A DNA stretch of 64,000 nt from contig KL647298.1 of the NCBI GenBank assembly GCA_000727475.1, forward strand, positions 1,366,007 through 1,430,006, written 5' to 3'. A program made the position numbers and the translations under genes. Below, in pieces: positions 47,240 to 61,167 of the stretch (positions are counted from its first letter, which is position 1; the number at the start of each line of letters is the position of its first letter). The stretch is from Sarcocystis neurona (taxonomy: Eukaryota > Apicomplexa > Conoidasida > Eucoccidiorida > Sarcocystidae). Under the pieces are notes generated by a model. It saw only the letters and a list, made by a program, of their open reading frames with translations. It had not been told where the DNA came from and ran no database searches.

Positions 47240-48330
47240 CATTCAACTATACACTCGTTCCACATATATATGCATATATGTACAGACCCAGTTATGTCTT
47301 TTCACATATTTGCGCCGCAGTATGCAGAAGCCTGTACTTACGTATACACAGATACATAATTCATGTGAACACACTTGCACTGCAGCATATATATATATAT
47401 ATATATCTGTCCGTAGATAATTAGTTAAGCGTCTGTGTGTATATCTGTGAACACACTTGCACGGCGATATAAATATATATATATATATGCGTATGGATAG
47501 ACGCTTCTGAATGTACACACGTGACTATGCAGATAACTAGTTGAACGTGGATGTGTAAATCTGCACCGTGGTGAATATATAGATTGATATACTGATGTGT
47601 GAGGGTGTGTGTATGGTTGAATCCAGTCTCACACCTGTGGTCGGTATAAACGCAACAACCCGCTGCCAATGGATAAGTAGGAGTGGAGCCGTGGAACCGT
47701 GAATACCTAGTGACTGTTTATTGAAAATACTTATTCATCCCGTCTACACCTTAGTCGAAACTGTCACGGCACATGCACCGTATTCAACGAGACATAGAGG
47801 TAGGTACGTATGTATATACGTATCTGTCTACGTAGATATGTAAGCACGCATATCACAATATATATATATATGTTTCTGTTTATAAAATACATGCAGACAT
47901 GTGATACATATGTATCTATCTTTCCACACACGTATATGTGTGATGGTTGACTTCCACCGTAGAAGTCAGCAATATACGTATGCATGCTTATACGTCCATA
48001 TTTGTGCGCGTGAGTATACCTGTGTAAGCGTGTAAATGTAGACGCCTACCGATGTTTACAATACATATGTATGTATATATATATAGATAGATAGATATAG
48101 ATAAATATGTAGATAAAAATATATCTGCATACATGTGTATACATATGTCATACCGTAGATACGTGTGTATACATATAGATATATATATATATGTGCATAT
48201 ACGCACGCACGGATATATACGGGTACGTGCCTGTACTCAGGGACGTCCACAGATATACTCGTTTGTCTACACGTGGATATATGCTATAGTGTCTATGGAC
48301 CCCCTATATCCTTTTAGATGCACACATGTG
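47240..48330. repeat. (TA)n microsatellite field with short related units
   Basis: TGTGAACACACTTGCAC occurs at about 47363 and 47446. GATAATTAGTTAAGCGT and a diverged copy occur near 47415 and 47530. TATATATA tracts run to 48190. No gene is supported. Confidence 0.55.
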
Positions 48331-51300
48331 CTTGTATTCACTTATAACTGCGCGTAGCACGACAGAAAGTAAAAGTTTAAGTACATGCGTATCAGAGTGG
48401 AACTCCTTTGTGGGAACGCTGCTAGGACTTCTTTGCCAGCATTCAGAGAGCCTATCGGCAGCTGCGTGAGGTCTACGATTGCCCCTGCAGGCTGGGTGTA
48501 TGTTCCACGTGCAAGAGTGCCTCCGGTGATACATCTGCACATGCGAATATGTGCACTGACTGTTTACCCAATACTTGACTACCTACGGAAATAGACTGAT
48601 ACTTCTATCTCCTCCTGTGTATATGCATGTGTATACGTGTAGTGTCTTCCTAGTTTGAGGCAGCCGTATATACAAAAATACGTCTGCCTCGCCGGCTGCT
48701 GTCAGCGACTATGCAGGAAAGTGTGTTTACGTGAACTCGTCGTAGGAGGGGCACCTGGCGATGTATCTGTGTCTGCGCGCATATATACATTCTTGCACCT
48801 TCGTGTGTACGCACAGGCATGTTAATGTAGAGTGCAGCGTGTTTACAAGTAAGTGGTTGGACAGGTCGGTGAACGTAGTGCATAGCTACGTATACGTGAG
48901 CGCCAATAGCTGCCCACGTGTGTGTGCGTGTGTGTCCACCTTCACACCTGTATGTGTATTTATACGGGGACAGGTTCAGGTGCTAGTCATTTTGCGGATT
49001 TGCGAGGAAACCGCCAAGACGAGACTTTCCTGATGGCACTGAATGACAGCAGATACGGCGTGAAAGAACCGCTCAGAGCTGGCCTGTTTATGCGTGGGAC
49101 ATCAGGCAACGCACACGTAGACGTGTGTACACTTTTGTGAATAACACTCAACATGTGGTATCGTGGGACAGCGGGTAGCGCACACTTATGTCTGCGTATA
49201 TCTATGTGGATTGCTCTGGATATCTATTGCACGTGTCCAAAAGTGTATGTGTATGTTTGGTCTTGCGAAGACGAGGGCGTCTAGAAGTTCTTTCCTGCCT
49301 TTCTTTGTTTGCGAGCACATGCAAGAAAGTCTGCTTGAACGAAGCACAATCACGGATGCACTGGTACTCTTTGCGTGAGGTGTACACGCACACCGAGTTT
49401 ACGTGATTTAAGTAGAGACACAGGTATGTATATTCACATGAATGTACACGTAGACTTTTCAAACATAACGCTCGGTATCTTCGTTTAGACGAAGTTTGCC
49501 TTGAACACGACCTTTGTTCAGTGACGCTTTGTAGCGAAGAGCACGGCTGCTAGTAGCACACACATGGCTGTACGCATGTTTGTCATGCGTATGTATACGG
49601 GTATATTTCTCCTTGCACATATGTGCGTGTGTGTAGATGGAGAGCCCGTCCTGCGTTTTAGCCGTCTCTGCCTATTTTCGTGTCTCCATGTCTCTCTCCA
49701 CGTATACATGTACATTCATACCTTATGTACGTGTGTACGTGCATGTGTGGCTACTCGTACATACAAACTTACATACATGTTTACAGCGTCTGTGCACAAA
49801 TATGCATATCTATGCGCCTGCTTCGTACGGCCTAACCCCTCTTCGGCAAGGAACGCATACAGCCTACATATATAGTTTAGAGGAAGGAAGCGTGCAGCCA
49901 GCTGCGCCTTCGCAACAATTCCATCTGTCTTCAGGACTCCATGCCTCTCACTGCCCTCTCGGCGTCTCCTTATTCGTGAGTGCAGTACGTGCACGCCGGC
50001 AGCTCGGATTGAATGGAGGAGAATTACGCGTGCGCTGGTTTCTTTCGAGCAGTCCAAGGCACAAGCGGACTACGCGCTTGTCCGTGCAGACTTCTTGAAT
50101 ATTCTCAGACACGAGCAAATCCATACGTAGGCGTATGTGTGTATATAGTTCTAGGCGTGTTTGTAGAGAGAGGTCTGCGACATATCGAAGCAAGTGCATG
50201 TGGCAAGAATGATGAAGATATTTGTGCAAATGTGGGTCTACACATATATCTGTGTTTTGGATAGAGACAGTGGTAGATTCAGATAAGGAATTAAGTATAC
50301 ACAGTATACACGCATATACACATTCATAGAAAGTGACTGGTAGAGGTAGAGTGCTGGAAACTTATCTGGAACGATGAATAAAATAGACGTGTACACGCAT
50401 GAAGATAGTGGTCGAATCACATGCTGAACGATAACATGCATATATATATACATATATACGTGAATGCCTGGAGAGAAAGTGTTAAGACATACGGAGGAAG
50501 ATTCTTCCTCGAACGTCTAGGCAAAGCTGAGATAGACTTCACTGTTTTAACTGTCCAGCGCCTCAAGACTTGAGAAGCGCAGGTGCTCATGCCGTGTCTT
50601 GCGCATGTAGCCTGGGGCCCCCAAATGACCGCAACACGCAACGCACAGAATTCGTGCTTTCTTGCTTTCGCTGCCCGATGCAGCTCGTGTCGTAGTTTAT
50701 TTGGTCTCTGTGCGCTGCTAGGCAATCTGCGCATGCTACCTCAGTCTGCAGCTAACAGCAGTTCTGCCGTATCCCCCGCTTTAAACTAGTCGTCTCCTTT
50801 CACTGCGGAGCATGCTTGATCCGACGACGTGCATACCAAATGACTAAAGGGACGTCATTTATGCGCAGGGACAGCTGTCTGTATACAGCAAGCACATGCG
50901 TCTCCATATACATAAATATGTCTTGAAGGTAAAGATGTCTTCCTGCGTGTAAGCAGCTGTGTGAATGCGGTAACACTGCGCAGACATGCATGCCGCTGCA
51001 GCGTCTGTACACCCGCGAGGGCTCTGGAGCACGAGAAGCAGCAGCTTAAAAACGGCAAGTGTGCACCCACCGTTACCTCGTAGCAGAACCACGTCAAGTA
51101 ATGCAAATCGCTGCAGTGGTGCCCTGGCGCTTGCTGGACACACAGAGATGCAACGTTTTTCATTTCTTTTCCTTAGGTACTCAGAAGAGCCTGCATTTAA
51201 GGAGTCTTCTCGAGAAAGAAGATTCTCCTGCCTAACACACCGCACGCGCACGCCTGTCGTACGGTGTAGGCGCGCACGTGGATCAAATATGTTCCAAGTT

Positions 51301-53920
51301 ATGTAGAGTCCGTCCACACCAATCCGCACACAGCATGCACCTCCGAGAGGCGGCGACAGGGGAAGCGGGTAACGCAGTTCCCAGTCTGCACTGGTAGACA
51401 AATGTGCAGATCTAGCACTTTCCCCAGAAGTCCCCCACTTTGTTATGGAGATTCTGCCTTCTGCTGAGAAGCCCTCGAGACGTGTTCTTTGCGCAACTGC
51501 TTGCACCTAGTGTCAAACAGCTGCTGAAGTCACGGCGGCGAAAGAAGGGCTTTTGACGCGTCTTTTTATAGGGCTGCAGCAGCTGACGACTCTGCAGCCG
51601 TCCTTCGCGTTGTGGTTGCGTAGCACCGCTCCGAAGTGGCTTTTGTTGCCACTCGTGCAGTCAGCAGTGGTCGGCGTATTACTGCTGCTCTGGGTGGGCC
51701 CTACGCGCGGAGGACATTTTTTGCCTCTCCTTGTGTCTCTACTAAAGCGTGCAAGGCCGCCGCGTGCATGCATCGCTTCACCCTGGCCTTGAAAGGTGTC
51801 CGCAGACATTTATGCACGAATTTATTGTCGGCTGCGTCTGCGTCTGCTTCACTACGCAAATACGTGTAAATGCATGAGTACAACTGCGTTGGTTGGCCTC
51901 TGCGTTGTTATCTGGTGCCAACGTTTCATCAGCGGATAAACGGACTGCAAATACCTGCGTGCTCTGTGTCTCTCTGTGCAGATACTCCATTGGTTCCAAT
52001 ACGTAGACTACTACGACTGAGCCGCTGAACTTTTAAACGCTCCTTTTTTCAAGAGGCGACGCAACGTTGACGTGCTTTGCATGCACCTGCGCACGAAGCT
52101 CAGCCGCAGTGCGCGTCGTTGATTTGTAATCACATCTTGGTGCTTACGTATCTCTATCCACTGAATCTATACACATCTCTGAGTTTATGTCAACTATATA
52201 CACATGTCTATATCTACTGCATACATTGACGTACGCCTTCCTGCGTACGATACACACGCCACCTATACGCGTACGTGTCTTTGCGCCAGCAGAAAAGTTT
52301 GACCAGCTGGGTCTCAGGAGCTATCCGCGCAGCTTTCCCCGTATGAGGATGCATGAGTGACTTCCACTCCTGCGGAATTACCACGCGTGTACGTCGCGGA
52401 CGGTGAATCGGCACCTGCAGAAGGCACGCATCTTCGCGTTTGCTGTGCGCCTTTCACACAACCAGGGCTTACCACCTTGCTACGAATCTGAAGAGGATTT
52501 TTGAAACAACAAAGCAGTGTTCCTGTCTCCGTCCCCAGCTGTCGCAAATCCGCTCTGGCTCTCTTTGAAATCTTCGTTATCAGATTCAAATGAACAGCAA
52601 CATTCTTCTCTCATTCTCTGCTGCTGAAAAACCTGTCGGAAGGTAGCAGGCGCGTCTGCTGTTTACGTAAATGGTGACCAAAGAGGGTTCTCTGATGCAC
52701 TTCATATCGGTACACAGTAGTGTACGTCCCCCTCTACTACTACTACTACCACCATTTCAAAGTTAACCACGCCGCCCCTATACCGCTAATACGCAGGTGA
52801 GTACACAACTGTGTGCATAATGCCTTGCTGCTTAATTAGGTCGTCATAGACGCGCAGACGCACACTTCGTCGTTCCACTTTTCTCGATCTACATTTCCAG
52901 TTGCAGGCAGCAGTGGCCTCCGCCTTCTCTCAGACTGCTTCGGCAGTTCGTGCTCTCGCAGAAATACGCCTTTACGCGCTTAATACAGATGAAAGCCTGT
53001 AAAAATAGTATACAGCGTCGGAGAAGTGCGCGCGTACGTCTACGACCTGGTGTTGCTGGTCCGCTTCTCCACCTCTGAGTGTGTGTACGAAAGCGTACGC
53101 GCCTGCGCACTACTCTAGCAGCCGAAGGCTCGCTGCCTCCCATACAGCTTCGCGCATGTAGCTCCTCCTTCGTCGTTATCGGCTGCGGAATCCGGTGAGC
53201 CAGTAACACGGCCACCTACCCGGTGCAGCCGCAGCAGCAGCACAAAAACTGCTGCTTGTGCTCTGTTGCCGCAGAGAGCTTCTCCCATCTGCACGTCCTA
53301 TTGTTCTAAATTGAACTTTGGGAGTCTTCATCGCACGCGTACTGCAATAAGGACGTCCATATTCGTCCTGCCGGCGTTGCTGTTCGCTAGTTTGCTGCTG
53401 CGGCACTGCTGCTTCGCGTTTACTACGCGACAACACCCCCAGTCTATCTTCCTTTCTTGCTTCCACGGATCACATGCGCTTGAGGTTGTGCGTTGTAGTG
53501 CTGTTGTTTCAGCAACCAGCGCAACTTGACGTCAGACGTCCCTGCGCCTCTGGCTACGTAGCTTCTTCTTTTTCTAACCCAGCTGTCTTGCATTTCCTTT
53601 CTGTTGGTCTGCTACCAAGCCTTGTTGCCCCGGGGGCAGCAGTCACGTCCTTCTGTTCGGTCCTCTCTTTCCGCTACTTTGGGCTCCCGAAGCGACTTCA
53701 TCGTTTTACTCGCTGTCTCTCCTCCACCTTCCGCTCTCTACCTCTACCACCTCCCTCCCTCTCTTTTTTCGTCCTTCGCTCTCATTTGGCGTAGTGGTAC
53801 CTAAGGGAGGACTCCGGCCTGCCTGCCGCACCGGCTTTTTGCACAAGCTTGTTTTGCTGCTGCTGCTGCCAGTTGATCTGCGGCGCTGCCGCTGCTGCAG
53901 CTCTACTGTTATGGTGCGTG
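48330..53920. other. Repeat-poor block, no gene supported
   Basis: Balanced composition with scattered GCATGC and short TATA tracts. Apart from the 215-codon frame at 50859-51506, open frames are about 70-110 codons, overlap on both strands and carry no recognised motif. It lies downstream of the QSOX stop. Confidence 0.5.
50859..51506 (-). CDS. Unassigned 215-codon open frame
   Basis: This is the longest open frame in the repeat-poor block 48.3-53.9 kb. It has no ATG near its upstream end, so if real it would be an exon. The composition is balanced, with stretches such as GLYITWNIFDPRARLH, and there is no simple-sequence inflation. No domain is recognised. A frame this long could arise by chance in a window of this size. 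Confidence 0.2.
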   Translation of the reverse strand: MQAVAQRTRLEGFSAEGRISITKWGTSGESARSAHLSTSADWELRYPLPLSPPLGGACCVRIGVDGLYITWNIFDPRARLHRTTGVRVRCVRQENLLSREDSLNAGSSEYLRKRNEKRCISVCPASARAPLQRFALLDVVLLRGNGGCTLAVFKLLLLVLQSPRGCTDAAAACMSAQCYRIHTAAYTQEDIFTFKTYLCIWRRMCLLYTDSCPCA

Positions 53921-53928
53921 TTTTATGT

Positions 53929-56900
53929 TCAGAGTTTGTGAACGAACGTTTGCCTGTCATAGCTGAAGAAGAGATCCGCGTCCTGCACGTTGGGGAGCAG
54001 GAGTCGCTCTGTGGGCCAGTACGTCCGGCTGAGGAAGCGCTTTACCTCCTTCAGGTTGAAGTCGTTGTAGAAGTCTGAATGAATACAGATGTCTTCCTCC
54101 TTCTCCTTCTGCAACAGATACTCGGCCGTCAGAACAAAGCCGTCTCGCCTCCACGGTTGGGTTTTCGGGACATTCGGCCAGCTGACCGAACTTGAGCTAG
54201 AGTTGCTGCTCGAGCTGCTGGTCGTGCTGTGGGTGCTGTTGCGGCACTCCGGACAAGTGCTGCGCAGTGGCCAGCGCGGATCGACGCCGACATAGTAGCC
54301 GACGCCGAGCGCCTTTTCTTCCAGGGGGCTGTAGTCCCTGACCATTTCCTTCCCGTCTCTGGTGAGGAGAGATGCTCTGGCAGCTGCAGCAAGTGAAGGG
54401 GGGGGGTTGATTCGCAGCAGCTCCTCTTTCGAAAGGAAGAGTTCTGGGTGCTCTGTGATCATGTTGCGCGTCGCCTCGGAGGCCGTTCGAATGTTCACCG
54501 CGTTGTGAAGACGCCAGAGCCACAGCCGCAAGTGAAGGAAATTCTTCTTCTCTTTGTGGGCCTCCGTCGCGGTCAAACCCATTCGATCCTGCCGAGGCGA
54601 CGGACGCCAGAGGGCCGCGGGAAGCTCGACACCCTCGCTTTCCTCCACGCCGGCTGCTGCTTCTGCTGCGCCCTCTGCCTCTCCTGCTGCAGCAGCGTTC
54701 GCGTCCAGCACCAGCTGCCGCTTGTGCTGGTACGTGGCACCGGCAGTGGCGACTACAGAGTCCGGATAAACCACGTCCCGGGCCCCAAAGAAGCCTCTGT
54801 TGTAACACTGTAGAAAGTGGATGCGGCAAGAGAAGCACGAGAAAAAGTGTTCGATAAAGTCCCGTAGAGTTTGCTGCAGCAGCGCAGCGGGGAACACCAG
54901 TCGACTCTGCAGCCGTTGCAGTTTCTCCTCGAACAGCTGCAACATCAGTAGCAAACACGTCACACAAAACGCACACCACAAGCAACAAAAGCAGCAGTAT
55001 TTAGCCTCTTCCTTCTCCCTGGACGTGTGGACACATATATAGGGACGGAGAGATGCATCTATACATATTTCTGTTGAAGCAGGAAAAGTCGCGACAAACC
55101 GACGGGACGGAAACCGCGCTAGACAGCATGCGCTTCCGCTACCTTGGAGCTTTCTACGCAATACCTACACAGGTGCCACTTGAGACGTATCACTAGAGAG
55201 GCACGTATACGCTTACACATACGTCTCTGTCAACTGGGAGAAGCAGAGACATCTTTATCTATCTGCGCATAACCGCCGGTCATCCACGTAACTCTGTGTA
55301 CATACAACTCTATGTATACACATATATATATATATATGCGTATATCTTTGCACATATGTACACACGTAGTGACACTTTTTCTTCAATCTACTTGTATAAA
55401 TGTATATGTGCAGGCACACAAACACACACACGCACACACACAAATACATATAACTGTGTATACATGCGACTCTTTCTCCACATATATATATATGCATATA
55501 TTCGCATCTTCGAACACATGCACAGATAATGGGAATTTTTTTGTATTTCCGACAGATACACACAGGTGTACACATAGAAGCTCCGTCTTCCTAGAGACAC
55601 ATCTACTTGTGTCCCTCTCCATAGACACACACCTTAGCATCTATCACGCGAAAGACACCTTGGCAGCTTCCCAGTAGATCTATGCCAGCATGGATACACC
55701 CGTGTGTATGTACACTCTTTTGTTGGGGCTTTACTCTACGAAACCATCGGACACAGAGAGAGAGAGAAAAAGAAAGAGTTCTCCTCCGCGCCCCCCCTCC
55801 CGTCTTCGTGTTCTCGTTAAGTACGTCCAGACGAGCATTTGACTTGCGTGCTGCTTGTGGTCTAATTTAAAAGTGGGGCCTTGCCTCTTAACTCTTTTTG
55901 GAGCAGCCACACGTACCTGCAGTTGCTTGGAGCTCTCGAGGACGCCGAGTTGCTCTTCAAGCGCGTAGAGCATGAAGCTGACGTCTTCTTCCGGGTTGGC
56001 GGCTCTGGCGCGAGGTTTGGCGCGTCTGCCTCCCGCGTACTGATACGGGCTGCTGCTGCTGTAGGTTTCCTTGTGTTGCAGCAGTTCCATATAGCGCTGC
56101 GTAGCGAACACTCCGACGTTGTCGAGCGCGCCGTAGAACACGAGGTCGACGCTGTCCTTCCTTTTCTCGCCAGTGGCTCGTCCGCGTTTTCTTCCCCAGT
56201 CGCCTTCTCTAGATGCCGCCTGCTCCGCAGCGCGCCGCACCCGCGTACGGAAGGTCGCAGACGCACCCTCCGCAAGAACGTGAAAGAGTGTCCACACCCC
56301 ACATAGCAGTGTCTCACACTGCAGCAGCCGTGGTTCCTTCGCCTGCGACCCTACGGACGAAGAATCAGCAGCTGTCGCCGCTCCCCCAATACCTGCTAGC
56401 TCTAGCGACTTCACTGCAGCGATCCACGTTGCCTTAGGAAGCGGGAGGCCCCCCGGCTGTTTTGTCTGCGCAGCAGCAGCCCTGGCGTGCGTGCGTTCGT
56501 GCCCACCGCCTCCGCTGCTGTTGACGCCGCCCGCCACGCTGGCGCCTCTTCCGCCCGCTCGTGTGCTTCCCTCCGCGTACGCGTCTTTTGCAGCTTTCTC
56601 CGTCGCAGTCTCAACGTTGCCGTGCCACCAGCCCCAGCGGTTGGTCGCGGCGCCTCCCTCGGGCTCTTGCTTCGTCACATTGATGGCGTCTGCTGTAGAG
56701 TCGCCAGCGCCACCGCCCTCTCCCCCCACCAGGAAGCCCGGCTTCCGCCACTGCCAGTAAATCGGCTCCGCTCCGCTGCCCTGCGCATGCAGCAGCACCT
56801 GCAAGCTGAAAAGACTTTTCCTCACCTGATGCCAGGGAAACACATACCGGCAAATCTCGAGAAAACGCTGCAGCGTCGCCTCTGCGTCCCGACTCAGTCG

Positions 56901-59900
56901 GTCGCCTTTTCCGGCCATAGGGACCCACCGCTTCAATATGTACACAAGAGTAGACAGAGCGTCGTGCAGACGCAGCGAGACTGGAGTTTCTCTCTCCTCC
57001 ACTGCATCCCATCGCGAAGACCCGCTGCACAAGGCTTCGTGCCTGATGCTCTCCTCCTGCAGCTCCAGAGGACTGTCGCTGTTGCACTCTTCTGCTATTG
57101 CATGAAGCACCCTCTCCGCAAGCGTCAAAGGATCTCTGCGAACACAGAAACACACACACACACACAAATGTTAACTCGTCGACGAGTTTCGACAAGACAG
57201 GGGGGAACTCCCTCCCCTATCGCCTCGCTGTCTCCCTCTGCCCTCTCCCCTCTTCAGTTATTCTCCCTTTCTGTCTGCGAGAGCCATGTGGGCGCACGTG
57301 TGCAGGTGTAGCCAGGAACTGCCTCTATACGCAGTCCTGCTGCAGAGCCCGCGGAAGAGCGAGTAATCCACGGGAACGTTTTCCCCATGCTAACGTGCTG
57401 CTGCGTGCAGCAAGATGGCCTGCTCGGAGACACACGTCGTTCTGTTATCCGCGAAGCGGCCTCGCGATGAGGCCAACCGTCCGACAGAACAGACACTCTC
57501 CACCCCACCCGCACACCCTCCGCGCGCGTTGTTTCCTCTCTGGTGGACGTGTCTCTGTACAGCAAGACTGCAACTTGGAGCGCTGTCAGAACCTGTGCAC
57601 GAAGGATTCTTTCAAGTGTTCCCGCTGTTTTTGGGCGTGTGCCGCTGCTCTTGTGTGTTGCGACTTCCGCATGGGCTCTCCTGCTGCTGCTTCTCCGGTG
57701 CCTGCTGCTATTCTGCCGCAGTTTTCACACACTTACGTCGGTAGCTCCGGGAAGCTCTGCCTGAAGCGGGACTGCCGCGCAGCCGGGTTGGGGTATGAGG
57801 GAAGAAGGGGCGAGTTAGGAGCAGGAGCAGTGACATCACCCGCAGCAGCGATCTCAGTCGGGCCCGTGCGTCGATTGATGTCAGGTTTTGGCGTAGAGTC
57901 GAGTACCATGTTTTCTACGAGGAATTTGTAGATGCCTTCGGGCGAGAATTCGCTGTGCCCGAGTCTCGCTGTCCAGTACGGCGCTGCTGCTGCTGCTGCT
58001 GCCCCTCCTGCTGCTGTCCTGTTTGCTAGGTCTAATCCCGTGCTCGGGTGCACGCCACTGCCCTTGCGCAGCGGAGGCAGCCAGAATACCTGTGGGGAAC
58101 CTCGCTCTACGGAGTCATCCAAATCTGCTTCCTCTGCCGCAGGGGGGGCCGCTATGATGCCGCGGTCCCCGGCTACGTCTCCTGTGCCACGCTCTGCCTC
58201 TCGAGCGACATCGCCGCTGCCGCGGCCTAGCGCCGTCATTACCTGTCGCTGCTTCGCGCGATGCAGCGGCGCAATGACGCGGATCTGAGGTATGTGCGTG
58301 ACACCGAGCATCGCCTCGACGGGCTTGGGCGGCGTCTTGACTGCTCCTCCAGCCCCCCCCTCCTCATCCTCGTCGTCAGCGAAGTCCTCCTCAAATAGCG
58401 CGACTTCTTTCGCGGCAAAGACGGTGCTGCCGTCCCCGAGGGCGGCAGGCACCGTCGCAGCTGCTTCGTTAAACAGGCCTTTGAACATCATACAGTACGG
58501 GCAGTGGCGCCCGAAGAACAGGACGACCGCCACACGCTCCTGTTGCAGCACTTCGCGTCGGATAAAGGCTTCGTAATCCCTTCGTGATTTCAGCAGGTGC
58601 ACCGTTGTCCCGCGTCCAAAGAGTTCTTCTGCTTCCTGCTGGTTTGCTGTCATCGCGGTACCCAGCACGACCCCCACCTGCTGGTCCGCACTCCCGCCTG
58701 CTAGTCCCCTCTGCTGCTGCAGCCGCCGGCGCCATTCCGCAAAGTCAAATACCTGCATTCTTCCTGCACCTGGACTCATGTACTGCTGCTGCTGCGACGT
58801 GGAACGCGAGGCCCACACATCAGGCAGACTTTCTACATCAGGTAGTTTATTCTCCTCCAATTCTTTGACGCCTACGTGCGCCTGTTTCTCATACGGAAGG
58901 CCACGCGCAGGAGGCTGCTCGACTGCCTGCTGCTCCGGCGCATCCGGTGAGTGGCCAATGAGAAGCACAGGCTCCTGTCCACCCCGAGCGTTCTGCTTAC
59001 TAATGTGGGGCTCGCGGTCACCTGTCTTTGCCTGCTTCTCCGCTTCCATATCCGTCGACCCGCGGGGCTTCTGCTTCTGTCTCAACACCTGTTGCGACTG
59101 TTTCAGCGACGATCGTATCGCAGACTCCTGTTGCTGCGGTCTCACATTCTTATGGAACGGGGTCTCCTTCTGTCCCTTGTCCAGACCTGCTGCTGCTGTC
59201 ACGCCCCCACCGTATCGCGTCACGGCAAAGCTTTTCCCGCCTTGTGCTGGTGCTGCTATATCGGCACCGGCAGCCTGCACGCTGTACGGCAGCGTTTCGT
59301 CCTGCGGAGGGAGCCAGGACGGCGCCGCCAGTGTTGGGTCGGCTGCGCCGTCGGGCAGGGTTTCGAGGCGATGGTGTGGACGGAGAGCCCCGCCTCCTGC
59401 TGCGGCTGTAGCCTCGCGCAGGCCACCAGCCCCCGCAGCGTCGGAAGACGCTCCCGCTGCTGCTGGGGCAGCTGCAGGCGCACGAAGAGACAAAGCTATT
59501 CGGCGTGACGTTGGAGGCACGACACCCATAGCGGGTGCTGCACGCAACGCAGAAAATCCAGCGCCAGCAACAACGCCTGCAGCTGCATCTCCTGCTGTTG
59601 CCGTTCTATCGACTGCTGCTGCTGGAAACGCGGTGGTTTTACTGGGAAGTGTCGCTCCGGAAACAACAGGAATTCCCGCTTTGGCTGGTGAACCCTTCCT
59701 GGCTTTTTCTGCTTCTCCCGCTTCTGCTGGCGGCGCAGTTTTCTCAGGCGCAGAAGCAAGATTGCCGCCTGCCAGAAGAAGTGTGCTGCCTGCCAGCTGC
59801 AACGGCACCGAGTAAAAGAATCTCTCAGCCTTGTTTTTGGACGTAGGAGAGATATCCCTTCTTTTCCCTGCTTTTGCGGCTGCCAGGCGGTCCGTCGACG

Positions 59901-60519
59901 CTCCTGCAGGCCCCTCCGGCGGGCTCGTAGGATTTTCTGCTGCGTTGAGCCGCTGCCGCCACATGCCCCAGCGACTTTTCACTGCTGCAGAGGCTTGTTC
60001 TGTCGTCGAAGGTTTTGACTCCTGAGGAGCTGCCACCGATGCCGCAGCAGGTCCTGGAGACAGCAACAGCAGCAGCGGGAACGCAGTTGCCGGAGCAACA
60101 GCCGCAGCAGCCGCCGGCCAAGACGTTGTGGATACTGGCTGCAGCAGCTGCGGCAAATCCAGCGAAGAAGGCAGCAGGGAAAACCACACGAACAAAAGCT
60201 GCAGCAGCAAAATGACACCGAAGGGTCGCAAGACGAGACGGGCCCCCCGTGCTCCGGCTGTTGATGCCGGGGCTGCGATGTCGCCTCCTGCTACTTCGCT
60301 TGTTGTTGTTGCTGTGGTACCTGCTGCGGCGCTGCAAGTCCTCCGTAACGCAGGGCTGGTGCCGTGGAACATGCGGGAAAAGATGTTCCCTAGATTCGTT
60401 TTCTGCTGCTCCTCCCGTGGCTTCTTCTGTGGACGCTGCTGCTTCTGCGCCTGACGAGCTGCCGCAGCACCAGAAGCGTCAGGACAATAGCGACGCATCA
60501 GAGATGTCGGGTCCGCCAT
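53929..60519 (-). CDS. Quiescin sulfhydryl oxidase (QSOX), three exons
   Basis: QSOX enzymes form protein disulfides and pass the electrons through FAD to oxygen, in the secretory pathway. Exons: 60519-57737, 57135-55917, 54936-53929. Both introns are GT/AG (GTAAGT...CGCAG and GTACGT...TTGCAG) and phases match (2, then 0), giving about 1669 residues against roughly 600-750 in animals. Visible parts: a 97-residue N-terminal tail; a membrane anchor near 98-120; a long Ala/Pro/Gln-rich region; a thioredoxin fold with CPYC at 673-676 and the cis-Pro context THIPQIRV; a helical linker; then Erv/ALR with CGVWTLFH (about 1206-1213), CFSC at 1368-1371 inside EHFFSCFSCRIHF, WLWRLHNAVN at 1473-1482, and CPEC at 1562-1565. 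The start is the ATG in CACCATGG; upstream open codons lack an ATG. CPYC is the glutaredoxin-type active site, unlike CGHC of animal QSOX. Residue numbers follow this splice model. Confidence 0.9.
55200..55640. repeat. TATA and CACACA microsatellites in QSOX intron 2
   Basis: TATATATATATATGCG near 55325, ACACACACGCACACACACAA near 55425, and TATATATATGCATATA near 55485, all inside the 54937-55916 intron. Confidence 0.6.
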
Positions 60520-61167
60520 GGTGTCGCTGTGGAAGTCGCGGCGACCGAGGGCGAAAACGCGGAAGAACACCAACCCTACTCAGGTGGACGCAGAATACGG
60601 AAGAGACGACAAGACACTCGCAGGAAGATACGCGAGCGGGTAGGGGAAAGGCAGGAGAAAGAAAAAAAGAATTGAAAAACGAGGAAATGGGGAAGACACC
60701 ACGAAATTGAGGAGTTGCGATGCATCCGCCAGCCTGTGTAGCAGCGACGCACGCTAAAGTCGTGCACGTGCTGTTGCTGCTTGCTGCAGGGGGGAAACAG
60801 CGCGGTCGCCGCCGTAGAAAAATCGCCTGCTGGCGCAAGTGCTCGTGCAGTGGCCGCTTCGGTGCGTGTGCAGCAGTAATTAATGGACGTTTCCCTTCTG
60901 TTGCGGTGCAAAAAGCAGAAAAAAAGAAGCGTTCTCTCCGCCTAATGATGCTGCGCTTCGTTAGCGCGGCGCTACCGGAGGAAACCGTGGGTGTTACGCT
61001 GCTCTCAGTGCGTTTTTTGTGGACTTTGATGCTCTCGTTTCTTTTGAAGCATCAGAGAGACGCTACTACGCAGCTTTTGTCTGGTTACACACGCGACTCG
61101 TGAGCCCGACGCGGGTCTTCCTCTACCTGCAGGTGCTGCTGCTGCTACTGTGATGCAGGACTGCTGG

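Noticed and set aside
57737..60519. Stand-alone thioredoxin or glutaredoxin gene based on CPYC
   Set aside because: The frame joins in phase to two exons carrying a full Erv/ALR domain, so it is the first exon of QSOX.
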